DNA of 38,894 nucleotides. It comes from Chlamydia trachomatis (GTDB lineage Bacteria; Chlamydiota; Chlamydiia; Chlamydiales; Rhabdochlamydiaceae). The notes beneath the pieces are model-generated. The model saw nothing but the letters and a program-made list of their open reading frames with translations, was not told the DNA's origin and ran no database searches. The stretch spans positions 1 to 38,894 of the forward strand of contig CAMDHO010000021.1 in the NCBI GenBank assembly GCA_945898205.1, in the 5' to 3' direction. Positions 1 through 7,639 of the stretch are shown here, in pieces; position 1 is the stretch's first letter; every line of letters begins with the position of its first letter. The position numbers and the translations under genes were made by a program.

Positions 1-162
1 AAGCTTCAAGGAACAATAACGGTAAAAGAATTTTGGAGGAGAGTAGCTATGTTAGCAGGGTTTTTAGCGCGGAAATCTGATGGCAATCCGGGATGGCAAA
101 AAATTTGGAAAGGATGGCTTAGGCTTCAGGATATGCGTCGTGGCATGGAAATGATGCTATGA
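1..162 (+). pseudogene. Transposase C-terminal fragment (IS4 family, IS50 group)
   Basis: The frame is open from base 1 to the TGA at 160-162 and reads as the C-terminal tail of a Tn5/IS50-like transposase. It differs from the copy at 6752-6913 by scattered substitutions, for example DMRRGMEMML here against DMRPGTGMML there. Only about 53 residues are in the window, so whether the full gene is intact cannot be judged. In the second copy an in-frame TAG lies directly before the point where this window begins. Confidence 0.75.
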
Positions 163-207
163 AAAGCGCGTTAAAATATTTGATTGACACTTGTGGGTAA
201 CGACAAG
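1..207 (+). mobile_element. Right end of an IS4-family (IS50-like) element, cut by window edge
   Basis: These 207 bases align without gaps to 6752-6958, the right end of the complete element further in. They hold the last codons of the transposase (reading frame 1-162, ending in TGA at 160-162, with the segment LAGFLARKSDGNPGW) and a right terminal repeat ending in CGACAAG at 201-207. The reverse complement of that end matches the left end of the other copy (5369 onward). If the target duplication is 9 bp as in the other copy, it would be 208-216, but the left partner lies outside the window. The left end being cut suggests that the window starts at an assembly break in a repeat. Confidence 0.85.
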
Positions 208-274
208 GTCACATAGAATCGCTGTTGATCAGGCTTTTAATTACACTTAATTCTTGCATTTATTAAATATTTAC

Positions 275-305
275 TTGAATCTTGCAAAAGAAAAACCTAT
301 ATAAC
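275..305 (+). promoter_or_regulatory. Possible promoter for the GH81 gene
   Basis: TTGAAT (275-280) and TATAAC (300-305) are separated by 19 bases, longer than the usual 17. The gene start at 319 is preceded by a strong Shine-Dalgarno, AAGGAGG, at 308-314, which makes the start secure. The promoter call rests only on hexamer similarity. Confidence 0.35.
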
Positions 306-318
306 TTTAAGGAGGAAC

Positions 319-2733
319 ATGGAAAAATTTAAGAAAAAAGTAAAGAAGGCAAGACTTCATAGCAGTATCTTTTGGGGAGGATGTTTTTTACTCCTGAGTT
401 CCTTTCAAGAAATCCCCATTCCAAGCTTAGATCATTTAAGCTCCCCTCCAATATACTATACACCGAATCCAGAAGACCCCCAAGGCGATTGGATTGTCTA
501 TGAAGGCTATTATGGACCCACTGCAAATCGGATCTGGGTTCCCCATCAATCAATAGAATTGCCTAATGTAATTCTTACTCCTACAAATGATTGGTTTCAA
601 AATTTAGCTAGTGATCCAGAAGGCGGAGTCATGAGCACTACTGGATATTATGATCTATTTTGGAATGGAAATTCAAAGCAGGGAATCAGTTTTTTATGCC
701 CAAAAGCATTTAAATATTACCCAACGCCAAACGTTCTAGCTTCAGGACATTTTACAATTGATCTTGCTGTAAATCCTGGCGCTTTTTCTATCATACCACC
801 GGCTTCTCAAAATAATCCTGACGTGCATTGGATCTCTTCTGAAACAGGCAATATGCTGAGGGCCGTACACTATCAAGAAGGATCTCTTGTTGTCTATTTA
901 GCCCAAGGAGGAGTCTTTCAAGGCGCCCAATTTACTAACAGTCCAGTGGCGTTGCAAATACCAGATGGATTGGAGATGAGTATAGTGGATGTAGATGGAT
1001 TAAGAAGGTATCAAGTAACAGGACAAAATGGATTTGAATATCTTGTTTATACACCATCTTCTTTAACACTATCTTGGAATAATCAAAAATTAGTTTCAGA
1101 AGAGCCCTATACGGGATACATAAATATAGCTTGCATTCCAAGTGAGGTCTTCACTGGGGTCATTGATCTTTTAAATAGCCATGCTAGAGCTGTAATAGTA
1201 CAGGCTAATGGGGCTTTTTCAGAGGATTCAACAGATCCATATGATTATAGTTTTAGCTATTTTTCTGTTGATCTTTTAGGAATAGAAAAATCCTTAGATC
1301 CTTTGGTCTTGCTTATGGATCATCAGTTAAATAAAGCGCATTTTGTGTCTGGTCAGCAAAAGACAGGAATGTCTTTGCTTTGCTTAAAAGGCCTTCTACC
1401 AGCATATTCTGGAAGTGTATTTCAGTTTAAATTTGCAGATTCCTATCATAATTTGACTACAAATGCACTTCCAGATCCTGGAATTACACAGCAGCAGGCT
1501 ATTGCTTTAATAGACTCCCAGGTGTTAGACAGAGGCCTCGATGCGGCGATTCAATCAGCGGCTCCTAGTTTATCGATTCCTTACAATAAATTCCTTTATC
1601 AAAAAGCACTTTCTTTGGTTTATGCTCAAGAAATAATCACAGTTTCTGGAAGGATAAATCAGTGGCAATCAAAGCTTGATGCCCTCTATCAAACTCTTAT
1701 TTTGGGTCTTAACAATCTTTGGAGTGGCTCCTCCACATTCCCTGAAACCATTGATGGGAAAATTGTGCAGCAATCTTCTGGTATCAGAAAAGATATCAAT
1801 TGGGGATCTATTGTATTCTTTCCAGATTCTTATGGTTCAGCAAACAGTCTTAACGACCATATTGTTCAATATGGGTATCCGCTATATTCCTTAACACTAT
1901 TAGATCAGTATGAAAGTAAGGCCGGGATAGAACCTAGATATCTAGATCAAACTTCCATATTACCCTCGTATACCAATAAAGATTTAGGCAATTTGTTAGC
2001 AGCGGATATTGGACAGTCTGGTGGTGATAATTTTTTATGCCACAGAAACCTTGATTTTTATGAGGGACATTCTTGGTTATCTGGCCTTGGAAAAAGCAAT
2101 GATGGACAAAATACAGAAAGCGAATCGGAAGCTCTTTTAGGGAGTATGAGCGTCGTTGCTTGGTTAGAGCAAACACAATCAGACAAAAAGCTCATCCAAC
2201 TGGCCAAAAATCGCTGGCTTTTAGAAACAACAGCCTACCAATCTTATTGGCAAGTGGACCCTGATATAACGCCTTATAAAGAAGTTTCTCTAGAATATGT
2301 CGCAGACCATCTTGTAGCTTCTATGGTTTGGCAAAATAAAATTACAGCAGAAACCTATTGGGGATTAGATTGGGATCGTATTTTAGCCTGTGTTTTCATG
2401 CCAGCTTCAGCAAATCTTTTAACTAACTATCTTGGAAGTTCCCTGGATAGTCAGCCGATTGTATCTGTAAAGTATGCTAAAGAAATTGCTGACTATATTG
2501 AAAAAAACTGGAATAATTTTGATCAAACAAATAGCATTCAAAGTGTTCTCATCCCTTTAGTTGCAAGATCAGCGACGGATAAGACATGCCCCCCTCTTGG
2601 GTTGCCACTATCTATACAAACCATGATCGACGATGTCAAAAATGGAAAAACGCAATTTGATCCAGGAACTAACGAGCTTATTTTAAGTGTAATTGCAATC
2701 TATGCACAAAACTCACTGCAAAAAAGCAACTAA
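319..2733 (+). CDS. GH81-type endo-beta-1,3-glucanase
   Basis: This 804-residue protein reads as a glycoside hydrolase family 81 endo-1,3-beta-glucanase, which cleaves beta-1,3-glucan (laminarin, callose, fungal or protist wall glucan). The N-terminus has a basic stretch and a hydrophobic segment (about residues 15-30), consistent with export. Family landmarks are in order: an N-terminal beta-rich half with NDWFQNL near residue 90, then LNDHIVQYGY (511-520, D513 in the position of the catalytic acid), RNLDFYEGHSW (about 575-585), and TESESEA (599-605, E600 and E604 matching the family's double-glutamate motif). Length is normal for the family. It is monocistronic, with a strong ribosome site and its own terminator. 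In a bacterium living inside amoebae or arthropods a likely job is attack on host or competitor glucan, but that is inference. Family assignment is by recognisable motifs, not by a search. Confidence 0.85.
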   Translation: MEKFKKKVKKARLHSSIFWGGCFLLLSSFQEIPIPSLDHLSSPPIYYTPNPEDPQGDWIVYEGYYGPTANRIWVPHQSIELPNVILTPTNDWFQNLASDPEGGVMSTTGYYDLFWNGNSKQGISFLCPKAFKYYPTPNVLASGHFTIDLAVNPGAFSIIPPASQNNPDVHWISSETGNMLRAVHYQEGSLVVYLAQGGVFQGAQFTNSPVALQIPDGLEMSIVDVDGLRRYQVTGQNGFEYLVYTPSSLTLSWNNQKLVSEEPYTGYINIACIPSEVFTGVIDLLNSHARAVIVQANGAFSEDSTDPYDYSFSYFSVDLLGIEKSLDPLVLLMDHQLNKAHFVSGQQKTGMSLLCLKGLLPAYSGSVFQFKFADSYHNLTTNALPDPGITQQQAIALIDSQVLDRGLDAAIQSAAPSLSIPYNKFLYQKALSLVYAQEIITVSGRINQWQSKLDALYQTLILGLNNLWSGSSTFPETIDGKIVQQSSGIRKDINWGSIVFFPDSYGSANSLNDHIVQYGYPLYSLTLLDQYESKAGIEPRYLDQTSILPSYTNKDLGNLLAADIGQSGGDNFLCHRNLDFYEGHSWLSGLGKSNDGQNTESESEALLGSMSVVAWLEQTQSDKKLIQLAKNRWLLETTAYQSYWQVDPDITPYKEVSLEYVADHLVASMVWQNKITAETYWGLDWDRILACVFMPASANLLTNYLGSSLDSQPIVSVKYAKEIADYIEKNWNNFDQTNSIQSVLIPLVARSATDKTCPPLGLPLSIQTMIDDVKNGKTQFDPGTNELILSVIAIYAQNSLQKSN

Positions 2734-2740
2734 CATCGAA

Positions 2741-2775
2741 ACAGAATAGCTCGAAAGAGCTATTCTGTTTTTTTA
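2741..2775 (+). terminator. Intrinsic terminator after the GH81 gene
   Basis: A perfect 12-bp stem (2741-2752 with 2757-2768) around a GAAA tetraloop is followed by a run of eight T. It starts eight bases after the stop codon. Confidence 0.95.
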
Positions 2776-3218
2776 TCATAAAGAAGGTCCGAGACGAAGA
2801 AGTCGTTAGATCAATGACCGTGTTAAAGGCTCGGCATTTTCATTAAAAACATTTGACAGCCTGGGCAATGCGATAGACTGGAAAAAAAGCAAAAAAACAA
2901 TAGAATTATAGGATGATCCGGCTGAAAAGGCAGCAAAAACATATTGCATCGGTCATCGCAAGAACAATTTCCCCCTCCTCTTCATTATAAAATCCTGTTA
3001 TTTTACTTGAATTGCCTATCATTTTTTTTAGTGAAAACGCCGCGGCTATAGACAAAACTCTATTATACTAGTTAAATTAAGTGAATAGTCTTTTACCATG
3101 CAAGGAAGTGATCTTGATCCTATTATGCCGATATCGAAATAATAGGTTAATATAGACCTAAAAACCTATCTATAATTTCGAGGGAAATTAGGATGTAAAG
3201 AAGAAATATTCATAAAAA
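2776..3218. other. Intergenic stretch without recognisable gene
   Basis: About 440 bases with no frame of useful length, no tRNA-like fold and no repeat that I could see. It separates the GH81 terminator from the minus-strand terminator of the next gene. It may be decayed sequence. Confidence 0.5.
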
Positions 3219-3257
3219 ATAAAAAAACAGTCGAAATAGACTTAAAAAGTCTATTTC
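3219..3257 (-). terminator. Intrinsic terminator of the 381-residue unknown gene
   Basis: An 11-bp perfect stem (3233-3243 with 3247-3257, loop AAA) lies just past the stop codon of the minus-strand gene. On the minus strand it is followed by a T-rich tract (complement of the A-run at 3219-3227). Confidence 0.8.
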
Positions 3258-3260
3258 TGA

Positions 3261-4406
3261 TTAAACTCCGGTATCTTCACCTGTTTTTTTCTTCTTGCTG
3301 CTTACAAGTGTCCGTATACAAAGTCTTAAAAAATCCACACATTCCCCATCGGAAAAGATTCCATTAATTGCATCATCAAATAACTGAAAATCTTCCAGAG
3401 GAATTTCATATCGTGTAACTCCGATAATTGCTCCATCTTTTCCTTGCAAAAGGCTTGCAAAAACCTTATTCTTTGCCCAAAAGCTCTGATTAAAAAGAGG
3501 CTCTTCATATAAACCTATCCAATTCTCTATATCCGCAATTTCCCTAGGAGAAGCTTTATCTATTTTCCTGTTTTTTTCACGGTATTGGCATAACAACTTA
3601 CGGCGTATGTAATCAAGGAAATAGCTTTCAGACTGCTCAGTATCTCCTTGAAATTGCTCTTTAAAATCCATCCATACATCTTTTAAACAAGTTGTTTCAA
3701 AAGACTCTAAAAGAGAAACGAGCTCTCTTGCTATAAAATCAGACTTCGATTCAAGATAGTAAAGAAAACTAGAATGGATTTTTTCCTGCTCCATTTCCTC
3801 CATCCCCTGCCTCTCTGGCCCTTGTATTTGCACCAATTCCAAATCATCTTCTGAATCGCTCTCTATTTTTTTTCTGTTCGCAAGGCAACTCTTTTCTAAA
3901 GCCAGAGAAACCCTTTCCTTCACTTCCAAAGAGTCGCTTAATACACTTATTAGAGCTCTTTTAAAAGCTCCATAAAGCATATTAAGACTATAAAATTCTC
4001 GCACACTTTTCGACGTAAGTGTCTTACACTCTTCTATCCCAGGAAAAACAGTTGGGGTTACAGGTCTTGGATATGAGCTACTTTTTAATGAGCTTACTTT
4101 GAAAGGAAGTCCAATATGTCTCTTTGTAATAAAATCTGAGATCTTTTTATTAAATAGGCTCAAACTATAAGGTTTTGCTTCAGATGCAATCTCATAGACT
4201 GCTATTTCAACATCTTTAGAGGAAACAAATAAGTGCTCCGCCATAGATTTGCAATACTCTTTTCTATCTAAAAAAAGAACATCGCCAGATTCACTTAAAA
4301 GCTTTAAAGCAACGTCTCGCACAACTTCTTGCGATTTATAGGACTTTAGAGGGACCTCAGGAATAAGGTCTAAAGAAAACCTTACCTGCCTTTTAAGAGA
4401 CTGCAT
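3261..4406 (-). CDS. Protein of unknown function, 381 aa
   Basis: I do not recognise this protein. It is soluble and charged, predicted mostly helical, with no signal peptide or membrane segment. A low-complexity acidic and Glu/Gln-rich linker sits at about residues 198-230 (SDSEDDLELVQ and EEMEQEK). The C-terminus ends in a basic SSKKKKTGEDTGV tail. The ATG at 4404-4406 has an AAAGGA ribosome site seven to eight bases upstream, and a terminator follows the stop immediately, so it is a single-gene unit. A secreted effector or a lineage-specific cytosolic protein are both possible. Confidence 0.7.
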   Translation of the reverse strand: MQSLKRQVRFSLDLIPEVPLKSYKSQEVVRDVALKLLSESGDVLFLDRKEYCKSMAEHLFVSSKDVEIAVYEIASEAKPYSLSLFNKKISDFITKRHIGLPFKVSSLKSSSYPRPVTPTVFPGIEECKTLTSKSVREFYSLNMLYGAFKRALISVLSDSLEVKERVSLALEKSCLANRKKIESDSEDDLELVQIQGPERQGMEEMEQEKIHSSFLYYLESKSDFIARELVSLLESFETTCLKDVWMDFKEQFQGDTEQSESYFLDYIRRKLLCQYREKNRKIDKASPREIADIENWIGLYEEPLFNQSFWAKNKVFASLLQGKDGAIIGVTRYEIPLEDFQLFDDAINGIFSDGECVDFLRLCIRTLVSSKKKKTGEDTGV

Positions 4407-4555
4407 ATTCTATTCCTTTTAAAAACTATTCGGCGTAGTTTAGCATGAAAACGATTAAAAAACATTAAAACAAATTACTTTAACTAGGGGTTAAAAAAAT
4501 AACTTTATTAGATGTTTTTAAAATTACAGACTTGATCTAACCTCTTTAAAAAAAC

Positions 4556-5209
4556 ACCCCTACTGAGAACGGCTCTTCTGGATTTTGCCTAGAGTGCAAA
4601 CAAATCTTTAATAAGATGTTTTGTGTAGAGCAAATAAAAATGCCTACCGGTATAGGAATACATATAGACGCTCCTTCTCATAGATTTCTTGGAAGACTTC
4701 CCGTTTCTGAAATCTCTCTAGAAAACCTCACAGCTTTGGCCTGCGTGATCCAGGTTGCTGATAAAGCAACATCTGATTATGAAATTTTTCTTTAAAAGTC
4801 TATGTCCATATCCTTCTGCATCCTTAGTTGCTAGAGCCCCTTCGATAGGTAGAATATCCGTTTCCTACTATATGCCGACATGGCAGGATCTTTGGATAGA
4901 GATGAGCAGAATAGGGCTTCATGCAACTTTGAATAGGAACTTAGTCCGAAAGAATTTGAGAGGATGGCAGATTTGATTCGATTTTCCTCTTTATGGCCTT
5001 CGGATTCTTTTATCCGCGCTCTTTGTGCAAAGCTTAATACAGGCTTTACTATTTTAGAGCTATTTAAAGAGGGAATCGTAGAGCGCACTCGCGTAGAGGA
5101 CCTGCCTTCGGCTGGAAGCTTGTTATTAATAGGTGATGAAAGTAAACGACATTATACGATATACGATGGCATATTCCTCCTCTCCCTTCAAGACAATAAA
5201 ATAAAATAG
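4556..5209 (+). pseudogene. Decayed cyclase-family (arylformamidase-like) gene plus debris
   Basis: The frame from 4556 has no start codon and reads SSGFCLECKQ then KMPTGIGIHIDAPSHRF. This resembles the metal-binding core of the cyclase/kynurenine formamidase family (HxxxPxH-like HIDAPSH). It stops at TAA 4793-4795. The same frame carries further stops near 4832, 4850 and 4923, then runs open to 5209 with VEDLPSAGSLLLIG, which may be the family's C-terminal strand, although that part is uncertain. The in-frame stops and lost start mean it cannot make a full protein. The piece from 4964 to 5209 taken alone could look like an 81-residue gene; I treat it as part of the remnant. Confidence 0.5.
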
Positions 5210-5359
5210 ACCTTATGCAAACTAGGATTTTCCAGTATGTTTTTTAGTTTTTTTAATATACATGCCGCAATTCTAGTAAATCCAAAATTCTGTCGCAATT
5301 AACCAGAAAAAATACAATCATAGTTAATTAGATTATTTTTTTTCGAAGAGCGCTTTCCC

Positions 5360-5368
5360 CTCTCTAAG
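5360..5368. repeat. Target site duplication, left copy
   Basis: CTCTCTAAG immediately left of the IS element, identical to 6959-6967. Nine bases is the duplication length known for the IS4/IS50 group. Confidence 0.95.
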
Positions 5369-6958
5369 CTTGTGGTTACCCACAAACATCAAAAAAATAT
5401 TTCAAATTAAAAACTGACCTCTAGAGGCTTTGCAAACAAGATTTCATATAAAACACCATATAGAAAAAACTGCTTATAATGTGTTTTGGAGGCGTTTTTC
5501 TGTAGATTAAAATTATTTATTGTCATATAATACACTTATTATCAGCAACTTAAAAACGGCTCGTGGAAAATAAGGAGATTATATGCTAAATCATAAAGAG
5601 TGGATTGAGAAGCAGTGGCCTTCAATGATGTTTTTTGACCCAAGAATTCATGCAAGGGCTATCTTTATAGCTTTAACTTCTATAAGCTTTCCCACCTCCA
5701 GCATAGCTAAAAGGTTTCAATCGCTTAGCGCGACCAAACGATGCTACCGATTTTTAGATAGGAAAGACATGGCTCATCAAAAACTATAATCCGGTCACTA
5801 TGATTAGGTACGTCAGGAAGCTTTAGCTTCTAAAGGAAAAATACTGTTCATTCAGGATGGAAGCGAACTGCTCTACAATAGTCACAAATGGACGACAGGC
5901 CTTGGGCCTACGGGTGATTCCTGCGGAAATGGATTGCTTTTTCACTCCTATTTGGCTGTTAAGTTTGAAGAGAACCAGCCCAAAGTTATTGATCTTTCAG
6001 CTCAGGAGGTATGGATTCGTTAAGAAAAAGAAGAGCTAAAAGACAAGAGAAAAGAAGCAGAAGATTCCGAAGCCAAAGCATGGCAAAAGATGTTAGAAAA
6101 AACAGGACCTGTTCCAGAAGGATGTGATTGGGTGACAGTAGGTGATCGAGCCAGTGATATCTTTTCTTTCGTCGAAAGCTTGCTAAAACTAGGCTATGAC
6201 CGCCTACTTCGAACTAAACATAATCGAAAAATTCTTCTAGATGGAGAAGAGCATAATCTCAAAGAATAGATGCGCGGATTGCCAGAAATGGCAGAAAAAA
6301 ACGCACGACAAGAGCAACGCAAGATCTATCTTCCTATGAGCAAACCTTAAAGATTAGCTGGATAACCGCAAAAATAATTAGTCCTCAAACAGAAAAAGAC
6401 AAAAAATCTATTCAAGGATCTTATCTAAGAGTTTGCTGTGAAACAGATCCTAATATCAAATGGATTTTATTCACCCTATCTCCTGTAACTTTAAACGAAG
6501 AAGCCCTAGAAATTGTCTCTACATATGAACCCCGTTGGATCATAGAAGAATATCATAAACGTTTAAAGACAGGCTGCAAAATAGAAGAAGCTCAGCTTCG
6601 AACTGCCGGGGGGTTGCTCAATCTATTCGGAATATTAGGAGTGATAGCAACGCAGCTTTTACAACTTAGAGATGTTAGTCGAATAAAACCTGAAGATCCC
6701 GTGGAGCAGCATGTAGACCCTCTGACTATTGAACTAATCAGAAGATGCTAGAAGCTTCAAGGAGTAATATCAGTGAAAGAATTTTGGAGAAGACTAGCTA
6801 TGTTAGCTGGATTTTTAGCGCGGAAATCTGATGGCAATCCGGGATGGCAAAAAATTTGGAAAGGATGGCTTAGGCTTCAGGACATGCGTCCTGGAACGGG
6901 GATGATGCTGTGAAAATTACGTTAAAATATTTGCTTGATATTTATGGCTAACGACAAG
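5369..6958 (+). mobile_element. Complete IS4-family, IS50-group insertion sequence (inactive)
   Basis: The element is 1590 bp. Its left end begins CTTGTGGTTACCCAC (5369 onward) and its right end is an imperfect inverted copy ending GCTAACGACAAG at 6958; about 37 bases of each end are related. A perfect 9-bp target duplication (CTCTCTAAG) flanks it. It encodes one transposase in the same orientation, now broken by several stops. The last 207 bases are repeated at 1-207. It inserted just upstream of the Nudix gene; removing the element and one target copy restores a continuous intergenic region. Confidence 0.93.
5583..6913 (+). pseudogene. Tn5/IS50-like transposase, multiply disrupted
   Basis: The pieces together cover a whole IS50-type DDE transposase: the N-terminal DNA-binding part with FFDPRIHARA and RCYRFLDRKD, FIQDGSE (first Asp), VGDRASD (second Asp), and WIIEEYHKRLKTG (catalytic Glu, with the IS4-type Y-R/K-E region). 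Translating from ATG 5583 gives stops at 5787-5789 and 5805-5807, TAA near 6021, TAG near 6268 and TAA near 6348. A frame change near 6350 then leads to the catalytic Glu region, which meets another TAG just before 6752 and ends at TGA 6911-6913. The catalytic triad is still written in the DNA but cannot be made in one chain. Decay is substitutional, implying an old insertion with only modest loss. Confidence 0.9.
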
Positions 6959-6967
6959 CTCTCTAAG
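6959..6967. repeat. Target site duplication, right copy
   Basis: CTCTCTAAG directly after the IS right end, identical to 5360-5368. Confidence 0.95.
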
Positions 6968-6995
6968 ACTGAACTTGGGATAATACACTTACAAT

Positions 6996-7009
6996 AAAAA
7001 AAAAAAAAA
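6996..7009 (+). repeat. Run of 14 adenines upstream of the Nudix gene
   Basis: An uninterrupted A14 tract sits about 45 bases before the Nudix start. Such tracts change length by slippage and can bend DNA or alter promoter spacing; no effect is shown here. Confidence 0.6.
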
Positions 7010-7054
7010 CATACTATCTAAATAAAAAGACATATTTAATAAAACAGGCCATTA

Positions 7055-7639
7055 ATGAAGTCTCTGCAAAGACAAGAAAAAGAAAAAAAAGATCTCAAAC
7101 AGACTATCTTACGATACAAAGGAAAACGAATCTCCTTATTTTCCATGCTTTTTGAAGACGATAATGGATCTCTATTCTCCTCTGAAATTGTAAAACACCC
7201 CGGAGCTGTGGCCTTACTCCCCATTAATGAAAATGGCGACATTCTGCTAATCCGTCAATGGCGCAGAGCGATTAGCGAAATTTTATTAGAGATCCCCGCA
7301 GGAACTTTAGAGCCCCTAGAAATTCCTGTGGATTGCGCCACTCGAGAGCTGCAAGAAGAAGTTGGACTCAAACCAAAGACATTAATCCCTCTTGGAGGCT
7401 TCTACACATCGCCCGGCTTTTGTAATGAGTATATTCACCTTTTCCTTGCAAAAAACTTAATTATAAACCCTTTAAACGCTGAAGACTCTGATGGCATTGA
7501 CGTTCTTACCATCTCTTTAGAAGAAGCCCTTTCTTGGGCTTATGAAGGTAAAATTTGCGACAGTAAAACTCTTTCAGCTCTTTGTCTTTACCAACTTTGG
7601 CTTTCACACTCAAAAAGGAACCTTAAATGCGCTCCATAA
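7055..7639 (+). CDS. Nudix hydrolase, ADP-ribose pyrophosphatase-like
   Basis: This 194-residue protein is a Nudix hydrolase of the ADP-ribose/ADP-sugar pyrophosphatase type, expected to split ADP-ribose to AMP and ribose 5-phosphate in the cytosol with Mg2+. The Nudix box is complete at residues 83-105 (G83, E89, R97 E98, E101 E102, G104). The family context LEIPAG lies just before the box, and a Pro in YTSPGF (about residue 120) follows it as in ADP-ribose pyrophosphatases. The ATG at 7055 has only a weak ribosome site (CAGG). The 3' end overlaps the start of the AsmA-like gene by 13 bases, so the two are probably cotranscribed and translationally coupled. Substrate choice within the family is inferred. 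Confidence 0.88.
   Translation: MKSLQRQEKEKKDLKQTILRYKGKRISLFSMLFEDDNGSLFSSEIVKHPGAVALLPINENGDILLIRQWRRAISEILLEIPAGTLEPLEIPVDCATRELQEEVGLKPKTLIPLGGFYTSPGFCNEYIHLFLAKNLIINPLNAEDSDGIDVLTISLEEALSWAYEGKICDSKTLSALCLYQLWLSHSKRNLKCAP

Noticed and set aside
4755-4976. 73-residue plus-strand frame within the cyclase remnant
   Set aside because: It is in a different frame from the recognisable cyclase motif, without a ribosome site; it is best explained as chance in a decayed region.
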